Origin: Skermanella sp. TT6
GTDB taxonomy: Bacteria > Pseudomonadota > Alphaproteobacteria > Azospirillales > Azospirillaceae
Assembly: GCF_016653635.2 (NCBI RefSeq)
Contig: NZ_CP067420.1
Span: forward strand, 5,544,001-5,608,000
Direction of reading: 5' to 3'
DNA length: 64,000 nt
Below the pieces are notes generated by a model. It was not told the DNA's origin, did no database searches, and saw only the letters and a list, made by a program, of their open reading frames with translations. The translations under genes were made by a program, and so were the position numbers. Numbering within the stretch: position 1 is the stretch's first letter; each line of letters starts with the position of its first letter. Positions 17,284 to 24,080 of this stretch are shown here, in pieces.

Positions 17284-17330
17284 GTCGCCGTTCGTGGACA
17301 TTCCTGTAATGTCGCCGTTCGCTGACATTC
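17284..17330 (+). promoter_or_regulatory. Tandem operator-like repeats before the hipBA remnant
   Basis: GTCGCCGTTCGTGGACATTC (17284-17303) and GTCGCCGTTCGCTGACATTC (17311-17330) match at 18 of 20 bases, with a 27-base period. Each has GTC and GAC half-sites ten bases apart, giving partial dyad symmetry. The second copy ends 14 bases before the ATG of the hipB remnant, so these are likely the old HipB operators. The attribution rests on position and symmetry only. Confidence 0.5.
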
Positions 17331-17344
17331 ATTGGAAACCGCCG

Positions 17345-17536
17345 ATGCTCATTCGCACCCCCATCGAGATCGGCCTCGTCCTCCGGACGCTGAACGCGCT
17401 GGGACTCGGCCTCTCCGTCGATGCCACCGACGAACTCGGCGGGACCGAGGCGCCGCAAGCCAACTCCATCCCTTCGCCCATCCCCTCGATCGATATCGAC
17501 GGGCTCCTCGACGATCCCGCGGCGAACCGGTCGTGA
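17345..17536 (+). pseudogene. hipB: hipB remnant lacking its helix-turn-helix
   Basis: The 63-residue frame begins MLIRTPIEIGLVLRTLNALG. From memory, intact HipB of this subgroup begins with a similar RTP segment, continues through a helix-turn-helix of about 35 residues, and resumes with the AEIGLVLRTLNALGL segment. Here the two ends are joined directly, so the DNA-binding domain appears to have been deleted in frame. The tail (IPSIDIDGLLDD) is plausible HipB C-terminus. It overlaps the hipA start by GTGA, the usual coupling. The product could no longer bind operators. Confidence 0.6.
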
Positions 17537-18521
17537 CCGGCGAACTCGTCGCCGTCTCGGCAGGCCGGGTCATGGGAACGGTAAGGCGCGACCGTAATGG
17601 CCGGCTGAGCTTCCTCTGTGACCAGGGTTGGAGGACGGCTCCGGGCGCCTACCCGCTGTCGCATTCCATGCCTGTCGCCGTGGCGGAGCACGGTCATCGG
17701 CCGATCGAAGCTTTCCTCTGGGGCCTGCTCCCGGACAATGCGATGGTGCTCGACCGCTGGGCGCGCCGTTTCCAGGTCTCGGCCCGCAACCCCTTCGCCA
17801 TATGCCGAAAACGAGCATGTCTGCATGAGCCTTGCCGGAGCGATGGGCCTGATCACCGCTCGGTCGCAGGTGCTGAGGTTCGAGGATGAGATCGCGATCG
17901 TCGTCGAACGGCATGACCGGCGTTGGACCGGAACTGGTTTCCTGCGGGTTCACCAGGAAGACATCTGCCAAAGCCCTGGGGCTTGCCCCGACCTTGAAGT
18001 ACGAGAACGAGGGCGGCCCCGGTGCCCGCGCCGTCGTCACCCTGCTCCGCTCGGTTTCGGGACGGCCCGAGGAGGACATGCACCGTTTCGTCGATGCCAT
18101 GGCTTTCAATTGGCTGATCGCCGGCACGGATGCCCATGCCAGGAACTATTCGCTGCTGATCGGCGCAGCCGGGCGCGGCCGTCTGGCTCCGCTCTACGAC
18201 ATCGCCAGCGCGCCGCCTTACGGCGACCTCGACCCCCAGCGCCTGAAGCTCGCGATGAAGATCGGCGGCGAGTACCGACTCCGCGACGTCGGTGTGCGTC
18301 AATGGCGGAAATCGACCGTGGAACTCGGCCTTGATCCGGACAGGGTCCTGGCCCGTGTCGTCGAACTCGCCGGGATGATAAGCGGGCATATGGCGGAGGT
18401 TCGTCTGCGCGCGCAGGAGGACGGCCTGGATCACCCCCTCGCCGGGCTGCTGGCGGACGCGATCACGGCAAGGGCACGCCATTGCGCCGGCATGCTTGCG
18501 GAACCGGCAAATCGGGGCTGA
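17533..18521 (+). pseudogene. hipA: Broken hipA (HipA-like Ser/Thr kinase toxin)
   Basis: HipA phosphorylates glutamyl-tRNA synthetase or related targets. Homology runs through three frames. Frame one (from GTG 17533) gives the N-terminal domain up to RRFQVSARNPFA (about 17800). Frame two continues with YAENEHVCMSLAGAMGL to RVHQEDICQ. Frame three, from about 17972, gives ALGLAPTLKYENEGGPG, AGTDAHARNYSLL (catalytic loop), LAPLYDIAS (metal-binding aspartate) and LKLAMKIGGEYR. The join near 17800 also skips the segment that would hold the nucleotide-binding N-lobe. The second shift looks like one extra A in CAAAG at 17969-17973. A functional kinase is very unlikely. Confidence 0.8.
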
Positions 18522-18609
18522 AGGGCGAGTGCCTCGACCTTCGGGAAGAGGTACTTGATGTTCTTCCGCGCGTCGAAAACCCGTGCTGAAGCAGCATGCC
18601 GCTTCGTAG

Positions 18610-18957
18610 TCAGGCTTTGGGCGGATTTTTCCGGCGACGCTTGATCAACAGCTTCACCTGCTTGATTGTCAGCGACAGATCGTCGTCGGACAACGCGCGG
18701 GCATGAACCGGCAATTCGTCTTCCATCCGCAGGCGAGCGCTCTCCGCGTCGGGCGGCGCATCGAACCCCAGCAAATCGTTGGGCGACGTCCCCAGTACCT
18801 GGCAGAGGCGCAGAAGGGTGGCGTAGTCGGGACGGCGCGTACCCGCGACATAGTGGCCGTAGCGAGGTTCCGTCAGACCGGCCCGACGCGCCACTTCCGC
18901 GTCGGTCATCCCGAGTTCGCGCGCCCGTTCCCGGAGTCTCGTGGTCGGCACATGCAT
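18610..18957 (-). CDS. XRE-family helix-turn-helix regulator
   Basis: A 115-residue protein with an N-terminal Cro/C1 helix-turn-helix: RLRERARELGMTDAEVARRAGLTE (residues 7-30) then YGHYVAGTRRPDYATLLRLCQVLG. The C-terminus is charged and ends in a lysine-rich IKQVKLLIKRRRKNPPK helix. It looks intact, unlike its neighbours. The start at 18957 places the domain near the N-terminus; an ATG at 18993 would add 12 residues. It is convergent with the broken hipA and divergent from a small ORF, with a palindrome between the two starts that suggests self-repression. Confidence 0.75.
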   Translation of the reverse strand: MHVPTTRLRERARELGMTDAEVARRAGLTEPRYGHYVAGTRRPDYATLLRLCQVLGTSPNDLLGFDAPPDAESARLRMEDELPVHARALSDDDLSLTIKQVKLLIKRRRKNPPKA

Positions 18958-19015
18958 TCCGCATGTGTTGCGCGCGATGCTTGTACCGTCCATGTACGAA
19001 ATGGCAATAATGCTA

Positions 19016-19030
19016 TTGTCGATCTGACAA
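19016..19030. promoter_or_regulatory. Palindrome between divergent XRE regulator and small ORF
   Basis: TTGTCGATCTGACAA: perfect 5-base arms TTGTC and GACAA around GATCT. It lies in the short gap between the XRE gene and the ORF at 19045, where an autoregulatory operator would be expected. No assay data, so the link is inferred. Confidence 0.45.
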
Positions 19031-19044
19031 CGGAGATGTCAGCC

Positions 19045-19206
19045 ATGGGCGTGGCGGATAGACGGGCGCGCATGAGCCCGGCGATGAAGGCATTGGTGGC
19101 AGGAGTGTCTATCCCGACCGCAGCGATCGGGGAGGAGGACGGCGCTTCCTTCCTCGCCATGCAGCGATGGCTGCATGCGGCCGATGTGGCGGCGAAATCT
19201 ACGTAA
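19045..19206 (+). CDS. Small hypothetical protein divergent from the XRE regulator
   Basis: A 53-residue product starting MGVADRRARMSPAMKALVAG and containing GEEDGASFLAMQRWLHAADVA. ATG at 19045 has GGAG nine bases upstream; the in-frame ATG at 19036 would have none. No family recognised. It starts 15 bases after the palindrome shared with the XRE gene, so it is probably the repressor's target or partner. It could be the remnant of a longer gene, since the region is decaying and an inverted-repeat element begins 25 bases after its stop. Confidence 0.45.
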   Translation: MGVADRRARMSPAMKALVAGVSIPTAAIGEEDGASFLAMQRWLHAADVAAKST

Positions 19207-19230
19207 AGCAGAGTAGGCCACCAGATTTTC

Positions 19231-19429
19231 GAGCTGTACCCGATCAGGTCGATCCGCCCGATACAGCTGACCCGAAGCGTTGCGCCATGGGCGCAACCTA
19301 CGATCGTCGGCCCACATCACCTCCGCTCTGCATCGAGCCGTAGGTTGCGCCCATGGCGCAACATAGTGCGTCGAGTGGAACGGCCGGCTGCGACGACCGG
19401 AACGGTTCAACCTGATCGGGTACCGCTCT
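19231..19429. repeat. About 200-bp MITE-like nested inverted-repeat element
   Basis: The outer 26-base ends (starting GAGCTGTACCCGATCAGG at 19231 and reading GAGCGGTACCCGATCAGG inward from about 19427) match at 23 of 26 positions in inverted orientation. Inside lies a perfect 24-base inverted pair at 19279-19302 and 19339-19362 (containing TTGCGCCATGGGCGCAA), whose arms are themselves near-palindromes. There is no coding capacity. No clear target-site duplication was found. The right end abuts the stop codon of the antitoxin remnant. Confidence 0.65.
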
Positions 19430-19691
19430 AGCCGGGTTCCTCCTCCAATGTTTCCCCGAGGATTTCCCCAAGACCCCGCAGACGCACCGCCGGATATCCG
19501 GGCAGCTTGACGACCAATCCCATCTCGCCACCGACCGCCTCCACATAACTGCGGAGGGTCGAAAGATACATGTCGGCCTGCGCCTTGCCGGCGATCTGGA
19601 GCAACTCGCGCAGGCATTCCACATCCCGCTTGAGTTCCCGGTACTTCGCCTCGATGCATTCCTGTCGCTCGGACGGAAGTTCGGCGATCAC
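19428..19691 (-). pseudogene. XRE antitoxin remnant (HigA-like) lacking the helix-turn-helix core
   Basis: An 87-residue frame from GTG 19691. The N-terminus (IAELPSERQECIEAKYRELK) and the C-terminus (MYLSTLRSYVEAVGGEMGL to AVRLRGLG) are typical of XRE antitoxins partnered with Gp49/HigB toxins. In intact relatives, as recalled, GKAQAD is followed by about 20 residues of helix-turn-helix ending in a second QAD before MYLSTL. Here GKAQAD joins MYLSTL directly, so that segment is absent. The frame is still open, so a short protein could be made, but it should not bind DNA. It follows the toxin fragment by 17 bases. Confidence 0.6.
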
Positions 19692-19708
19692 TTCGTCAAT
19701 GCTCCGGC

Positions 19709-19900
19709 CTATCGGATCCGATCCCCTTCGCAGCTCTCAACAGTTCCGAATGGGCGAAAACGGCGGTCCGCCTTGTCGATGAATTTACTGTAGAAGCGCT
19801 TCCCGCTCCTGCCGGATTTGTCGCCGACGACCAGAAGAACCGCCATTCTTTCCGGATCAAAGGCGAAAGCGGCTCCCCGTGGATCGCGGGAAGCCCCTCC
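19709..19900 (-). pseudogene. RelE/HigB (Gp49-type) toxin, C-terminal fragment
   Basis: The frame encodes GAAFAFDPERMAVLLVVGDK then SGRSGKRFYSKFIDKADRRF, matching the C-terminal half of Gp49-like RelE/HigB toxins (the FAFDP...ILL.GGDKSG...RFY...I..AD.RF pattern). The N-terminal half is missing: upstream sequence runs straight into the 3' end of the cytochrome gene, and the frame then continues antisense to it. The order toxin then antitoxin is normal for higBA-type modules. There is no plausible start codon close to the homologous part. Confidence 0.65.
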
Positions 19901-19929
19901 TTGGATGATCGGAAGCAGCCCGCCCCCCG

Positions 19930-22926
19930 TCACTTCCCAACCTGCGCCGCCGCCGCGCCCGTCACCGGCACCGCGCCGCTGTCCACCATCTTCAGCTTCC
20001 AGTCCTGCGCCTCGGTGCCGTCCAGGTTCAGGTGGCCGGCCAGGAACAGCAGGCGGTCGGTGTCGGCGCCCTTGGCGGTGCAGAAGCGGTCCTGGAGGTA
20101 GTAGGGCGGCGTCGCCTGATAGTAGAGCGTCGCCTTGACCGACGCCGCCGTCCCCTTCAGGTCCGCCAGCGGCACGGCATAGACCAGCGTGTCGCCGCCG
20201 CCGTCGCGGTAGTCGGGATCGTCGCCGACCGCCGTGGGGGCCACGTCCTCGGCCAGGTCGGCGCCGGCTCCCAGCGCCTTGGCGATGGCGAGCCGCTGGT
20301 CGAGGCCCAGGAAGCCGTGGGGCAGGATCCGGTTGTCCTTCACGTCGGCGCAGATCGACAGGAAGCTGGTGGTGAAGTCGCCGGTCGGCTTCGCGTCGTG
20401 GCCGCAGACGGGGGCCTGGCCCGCCGGAAGATTGGTGGGGGGAGCCGTCACCAGTTCCTGGTAGACCTGCGCCTGGTCCTGGCGGGTGACCACCTGATAG
20501 TGCGGCTGGTGCGCCAGGCTGCCGGCGTTGGCCCGGCCGGAGCAGTCGTCCTTCCACCACAGCTCGCCGGCGACCGGCTTGCCCGCCTCGTCCACGATGA
20601 CGCCGGCGCCGTTGGTCCGGCCCGAGGCCCACAGCACGTTGCCGTTGGCGTCGAGCACGTCGAACTCGATGAAGGCACGGCGGAAGCCCACGCCCGACGG
20701 CAGCTTGTGGCCGGTCTTGCTGGTGACCGCGACGGTCGCCCGGAGATTGCCGCCGTCCGTCTCCACCCCCGTCACCGCGATCGCGGCGGTGCCGCCGGAG
20801 GCTTGGTCGAGCATCGCCTGCTCGGTGCGGAGCAGGGGATCGACGCCCTTGGACACCAGCATCGGGTCCTGGGTGCGAATGCCCAGGATGTCGGGGAACT
20901 GCTGGGCCATCTTGGTGAAGAAGACGTTCAGCCCGACCAGCGTATGCTGCGCGAAGCCGTCGCGCACGGGCAGGTCGATATCCTCCGGCCCTAGGTTGTT
21001 CTCGGCCTGGGGGAAGTTGGAATATTCCTGGATGCTCGCGATCTTGCTGCGGTACGGCTTGCCGTTCTCGTCCTTGCTCGGCATGTGGCAGTCCTGGCAG
21101 CTCGCGGGCGTTGCCCCCGGCCCGCCGGGCAGCTTGCCGTCCACGCCCTCGCCGGTGCGGTAGGCGCTGAAGGCCCATTCCGGATATGTCGTCTGCTCGT
21201 AGACGTGGGTCAGCACCTTGCCCTTGTCGAGCACCGGCAGATGGACCGTGTGGCAGGTGCCGCAGGTCTCGGAATTGGTGATCGCGGCATGGTATTCCGG
21301 CCGGTTGCCCAGCGCGGCTTCCATCGGCTTGACCTTAGGGTCCTTGAAGGGGCCGAAGATCGTGTCCGGCGGCCCGACCAGGAAGCTTCCGGTGAAGGTC
21401 CGGGCGAAGCCCGTGTTGTCCGGGTTCAGGAAGGCCTGCCGCTCGGCGATGCAGGCGTTCTGCGGCGCGTCCTTGAACTGCGCCGTCGCCTCCGCTCCCA
21501 GCGCCATGCGGTGGCAGGCGGTGCAGGAGACGCCGTCGCGCGCCAGCGCGCCGTAGGAGGCGTGCCCGGCGCCCGGATTGCCGGCGGGGAACGGCACGGC
21601 GTTGGCGAAGGACCGCAGGAAATCCTGGCACTGGCCGGTCTCGGCGAACTTGTCCACCGTGAACTGGCGCTGGCCCAGGATGCCGTGGCAGCCCAGGCAG
21701 GTGTTCTCCACCAGGTCGGCGCTCTCGGGGTGGAAGGTCTGCGTCTCGCTGGCGAGCTGGGCGAAGAAGATCGGGTCGCGTCCGGCCAGCCCCATGGGCG
21801 AGGTCCACCACGTGGCATAGGGCGACAGGTTCAGCAGCTTGGCGCCGTGGGGGTTCGGCCGGGTCATGTCGAACTGCAGGCCGGTGCTGCCGGCGTCGTG
21901 GCAGCCCATGCACTGGTCGGAGGTGACGAACTCGCTGGCGGCATTCGGTCCGCCGGCCTTGACCCAGACGCTGTCATAGGTCTGGGACGGCATCTTCGAC
22001 ACCGTCTCCCAGGTCGGCCTGGGCAGCCCGGCGACCTTCAGCCCGGCGACGACGTCGGGATCGAAGGCGTATTGCGGCTGGCCCAGGCGCGCCGAGTCGT
22101 CGGTCGGCAGGCTGACCAGCCGGTGGTGGATCTCGGGCGCCGGGGCCTCGAAGAAATGCTGGCTGAGGAAGACCAGCGGCTCGCCCGGCTGGCCCAGCAT
22201 GTTCTTCAGGCTGGCGAAGGTGTAGCCGTCCTTGGCCGAGGCGTGGCAGTTCAGGCAGTACTGGCCGAACCCCATGTTGGCCAGCGGGTTGGTCGGACCG
22301 GGCGGCCAGTCCGGCGCCCAGCCGCTCCAGCCGAACCAGCCCCAGAACCAGCCGTCGTGGGACGCCTGGGCATCGCGCACCATGATGGCGGCGCCGCTGG
22401 TCGGCAGGAGATTGAGCGGATCCACCCCGTCGCAGGCCGCCGCCGGTGCCGGGAACATCTCCTTGACCATGATGGCGCCGTCGGGGACCGGCGCCGGGTC
22501 CGCCGGGGCGGCGGCCTCGTCGGACGGCCGGTTGACCTTCAGCCACGCCACCATCTCGGGCGAGTACCAGATCACCACCGGCGCGTGGGTCCCGGCATAG
22601 GTGCCGACCCATTTGCCGTCCTGGAGGCTGGCGGTATAGGGGCCGGTGTCGCGCACCCGCTTGTCCCGGACCCAGCCGGCCGCCTCGTCCCGGTGGCAGA
22701 AATTGCGCAGGTAGTCCCCCAGCTTCGTCTCGTACTGGTCGAGCGGCAGGGCGCCCGGCTTCCGCACCGCCTCGGCCAGCGAGGCGCACAGGGCGCCGTC
22801 GGTCGGCACCAGCGGGGTCGGCCGGGCCGCCGTGCAGGCCGGCGCCGCGATGGCGGCACCCGCCGCGAACAACCCGCACAGGGCGAGGGCGGGAACCAGG
22901 AGACGGGACAGGAAGGATCGGGACAT
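19930..22926 (-). CDS. Secreted six-CXXCH multiheme cytochrome c with a P460-like N-terminal region
   Basis: A 998-residue protein with a signal peptide (MSRSFLSRLLVPALALCGLF to AIAAP), hence periplasmic or outside. Six heme c motifs appear at about residues 224 (CLNCH), 339 (CMGCH), 409 (CLGCH), 467 (CTACH), 555 (CGTCH) and 610 (CQDCH). The N-terminal part (WYSPEMVAWLKVNR, DGAIMVKEMFPAP, DGWFWGWFGWSGW, FGQYCLNCHASA) resembles cytochrome P460-type domains. After the last heme a beta-rich region (VTSKTGHKLPSGVGFRRAF) follows to the end. It probably passes electrons in the envelope; donor and acceptor are unknown. It diverges from the ccm maturation operon, which would attach its hemes. AAGGG precedes the ATG. 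Confidence 0.82.
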   Translation of the reverse strand: MSRSFLSRLLVPALALCGLFAAGAAIAAPACTAARPTPLVPTDGALCASLAEAVRKPGALPLDQYETKLGDYLRNFCHRDEAAGWVRDKRVRDTGPYTASLQDGKWVGTYAGTHAPVVIWYSPEMVAWLKVNRPSDEAAAPADPAPVPDGAIMVKEMFPAPAAACDGVDPLNLLPTSGAAIMVRDAQASHDGWFWGWFGWSGWAPDWPPGPTNPLANMGFGQYCLNCHASAKDGYTFASLKNMLGQPGEPLVFLSQHFFEAPAPEIHHRLVSLPTDDSARLGQPQYAFDPDVVAGLKVAGLPRPTWETVSKMPSQTYDSVWVKAGGPNAASEFVTSDQCMGCHDAGSTGLQFDMTRPNPHGAKLLNLSPYATWWTSPMGLAGRDPIFFAQLASETQTFHPESADLVENTCLGCHGILGQRQFTVDKFAETGQCQDFLRSFANAVPFPAGNPGAGHASYGALARDGVSCTACHRMALGAEATAQFKDAPQNACIAERQAFLNPDNTGFARTFTGSFLVGPPDTIFGPFKDPKVKPMEAALGNRPEYHAAITNSETCGTCHTVHLPVLDKGKVLTHVYEQTTYPEWAFSAYRTGEGVDGKLPGGPGATPASCQDCHMPSKDENGKPYRSKIASIQEYSNFPQAENNLGPEDIDLPVRDGFAQHTLVGLNVFFTKMAQQFPDILGIRTQDPMLVSKGVDPLLRTEQAMLDQASGGTAAIAVTGVETDGGNLRATVAVTSKTGHKLPSGVGFRRAFIEFDVLDANGNVLWASGRTNGAGVIVDEAGKPVAGELWWKDDCSGRANAGSLAHQPHYQVVTRQDQAQVYQELVTAPPTNLPAGQAPVCGHDAKPTGDFTTSFLSICADVKDNRILPHGFLGLDQRLAIAKALGAGADLAEDVAPTAVGDDPDYRDGGGDTLVYAVPLADLKGTAASVKATLYYQATPPYYLQDRFCTAKGADTDRLLFLAGHLNLDGTEAQDWKLKMVDSGAVPVTGAAAAQVGK

Positions 22927-23333
22927 CCGGGGTTTCCCTTCGGAAGGACGGCCCGGTGCGGTTGAGTCGCGACCGGTTCTTTCTCCAGGGTATTAGACCT
23001 TCGGGGTTAAGTCCATCGGGGAGGACGGACCAAAGGTCCGGCACAGCGCGATTGTCACAGCCGCCGTCCCCCGGCTTGTCTGTCCCCGGCCCCGCTGTCA
23101 TAGTGCCGGGAGATCCCGGACGGCGGCGAAGATCCGCCCCGACATGCGTCATGGCGTCGCGACCCTGTGTCCGTTCCGACCTCACGGACCAAATGGGCAA
23201 TAGACCGGTAAGGCTTATTGCCTTTCAATCGGCGCATTCTGGTGAGATGACGGCTTGGTGGGAGAACTGGTAAGCATGAAGGCGGTCAAGGGCGCCCTGG
23301 AGAGCGCCCGGCGAGGGATCAACTGGCAGGATC
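22927..23333. other. Divergent intergenic region between the multiheme cytochrome and ccmD
   Basis: 407 bases without a convincing gene. It holds the dyad CGGACC-AAA-GGTCCG (23026-23040) and a pair GGCAATA (23196-23202) / TATTGCC (23216-23222), either of which could be an operator for the two divergent units. A 21-codon frame, ATG 23276 to TGA 23339-23341, overlaps the ccmD start and could couple translation, but its ribosome site is weak and it resembles nothing known. No ccmC tail is present. Confidence 0.5.
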
Positions 23334-23579
23334 ATGGCTGAGTTCTTTTCGATGGGCGGCTATGCCGCCTATGTCTGGCCGGCCTACGGGGTCGCGGCCG
23401 TCTTTCTCGTGGGCATGCTGGTCGTCAGCCTGCGCGGCCTCCGCCGTCACGAAGCGCTGCTGAAGACCCTGGAGACGAGCCGCCCGCGACGGCGCGACCG
23501 GAACCGGCGCGACGGCGCGACCGCCCCATCGGCCCCGGCACCGTCGGGCTTGCCCGCCGCGGAAGGACACGAAGGATGA
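23334..23579 (+). CDS. ccmD: Heme exporter protein CcmD
   Basis: An 81-residue membrane protein of cytochrome c maturation system I. It has one membrane helix ([20 protein letters not shown], residues 14-33) followed by the typical [14 protein letters not shown] and a basic tail. CcmD helps release heme-loaded CcmE from CcmC. The tail is longer than usual and rich in Arg/Ala/Pro. It is the first ccm gene here; its stop overlaps ccmE by 4 bases. Confidence 0.85.
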   Translation: MAEFFSMGGYAAYVWPAYGVAAVFLVGMLVVSLRGLRRHEALLKTLETSRPRRRDRNRRDGATAPSAPAPSGLPAAEGHEG

Positions 23580-24076
23580 CCCGCAAGAAACGCCGCCTCT
23601 ACATGCTGGGCCTCGCCCTGCTGGGCCTGGGCACCGCGACCGCGCTGGCGCTGACCGCGTTCGAGGACAACCTGGTCTTCTTCTACAGCCCGTCCGACCT
23701 CGCGGCCCAGCAGGTCGGCGAGCGCAGCTTCCGCCTCGGCGGGCTGGTGGAGGAGAACAGCGTCAAGCGCCTGCCCGACGGCCTGACGATCGAGTTCCGG
23801 GTCACCGACACCGCCCGGTCCGTTCCCGTGACCTATGCCGGCATCGTGCCCGACCTGTTCCGCGAGGGGCAGGGCGTCGTCGCCGAGGGCCGGCTGCGGC
23901 CCGACGGCGTGTTCGTCGCGCGCGAGGTGCTGGCCAAGCACGACGAGAACTACATGCCGCCCGAGGTGGCGGACGCGCTGACCCGCGCCGGCGCCCCCCA
24001 GCACGCGACCAAGTCGCTGGAAGCACCCGTGCCGGCGTCCGCGACGGCTCCCCTGACTCCCGCCCCCAAGGAGTAA
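23576..24076 (+). CDS. ccmE: Heme chaperone CcmE
   Basis: A 166-residue periplasm-facing heme chaperone. A membrane anchor (residues 8-28) precedes the OB-fold. The covalent heme ligand is H122 in [13 protein letters not shown], with Y126 as the distal ligand. It carries heme from CcmC/D to Ccm[10 protein letters not shown] is the family's conserved start of the domain. The Ala/Pro-rich tail (residues 140-166) is not conserved. It is translationally coupled to ccmD (ATGA overlap) and 4 bases from ccmF. Confidence 0.95.
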   Translation: MTRKKRRLYMLGLALLGLGTATALALTAFEDNLVFFYSPSDLAAQQVGERSFRLGGLVEENSVKRLPDGLTIEFRVTDTARSVPVTYAGIVPDLFREGQGVVAEGRLRPDGVFVAREVLAKHDENYMPPEVADALTRAGAPQHATKSLEAPVPASATAPLTPAPKE

Positions 24077-24080
24077 CGCC

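Noticed and set aside
18522-18609. A possible transposase scrap antisense near 18540-18590
   Set aside because: The short translated stretch was suggestive, but too little remains to assign it to any insertion sequence family.
17097-19930. tRNA-Gly as the attachment site of an integrated genomic island
   Set aside because: I found no integrase, no relaxase and no second copy of the tRNA 3' end in the adjacent region; only decayed toxin-antitoxin genes remain.
23276-23341. A 21-codon leader peptide overlapping the ccmD start
   Set aside because: Weak ribosome site and no recognisable content; recorded in the intergenic entry only.
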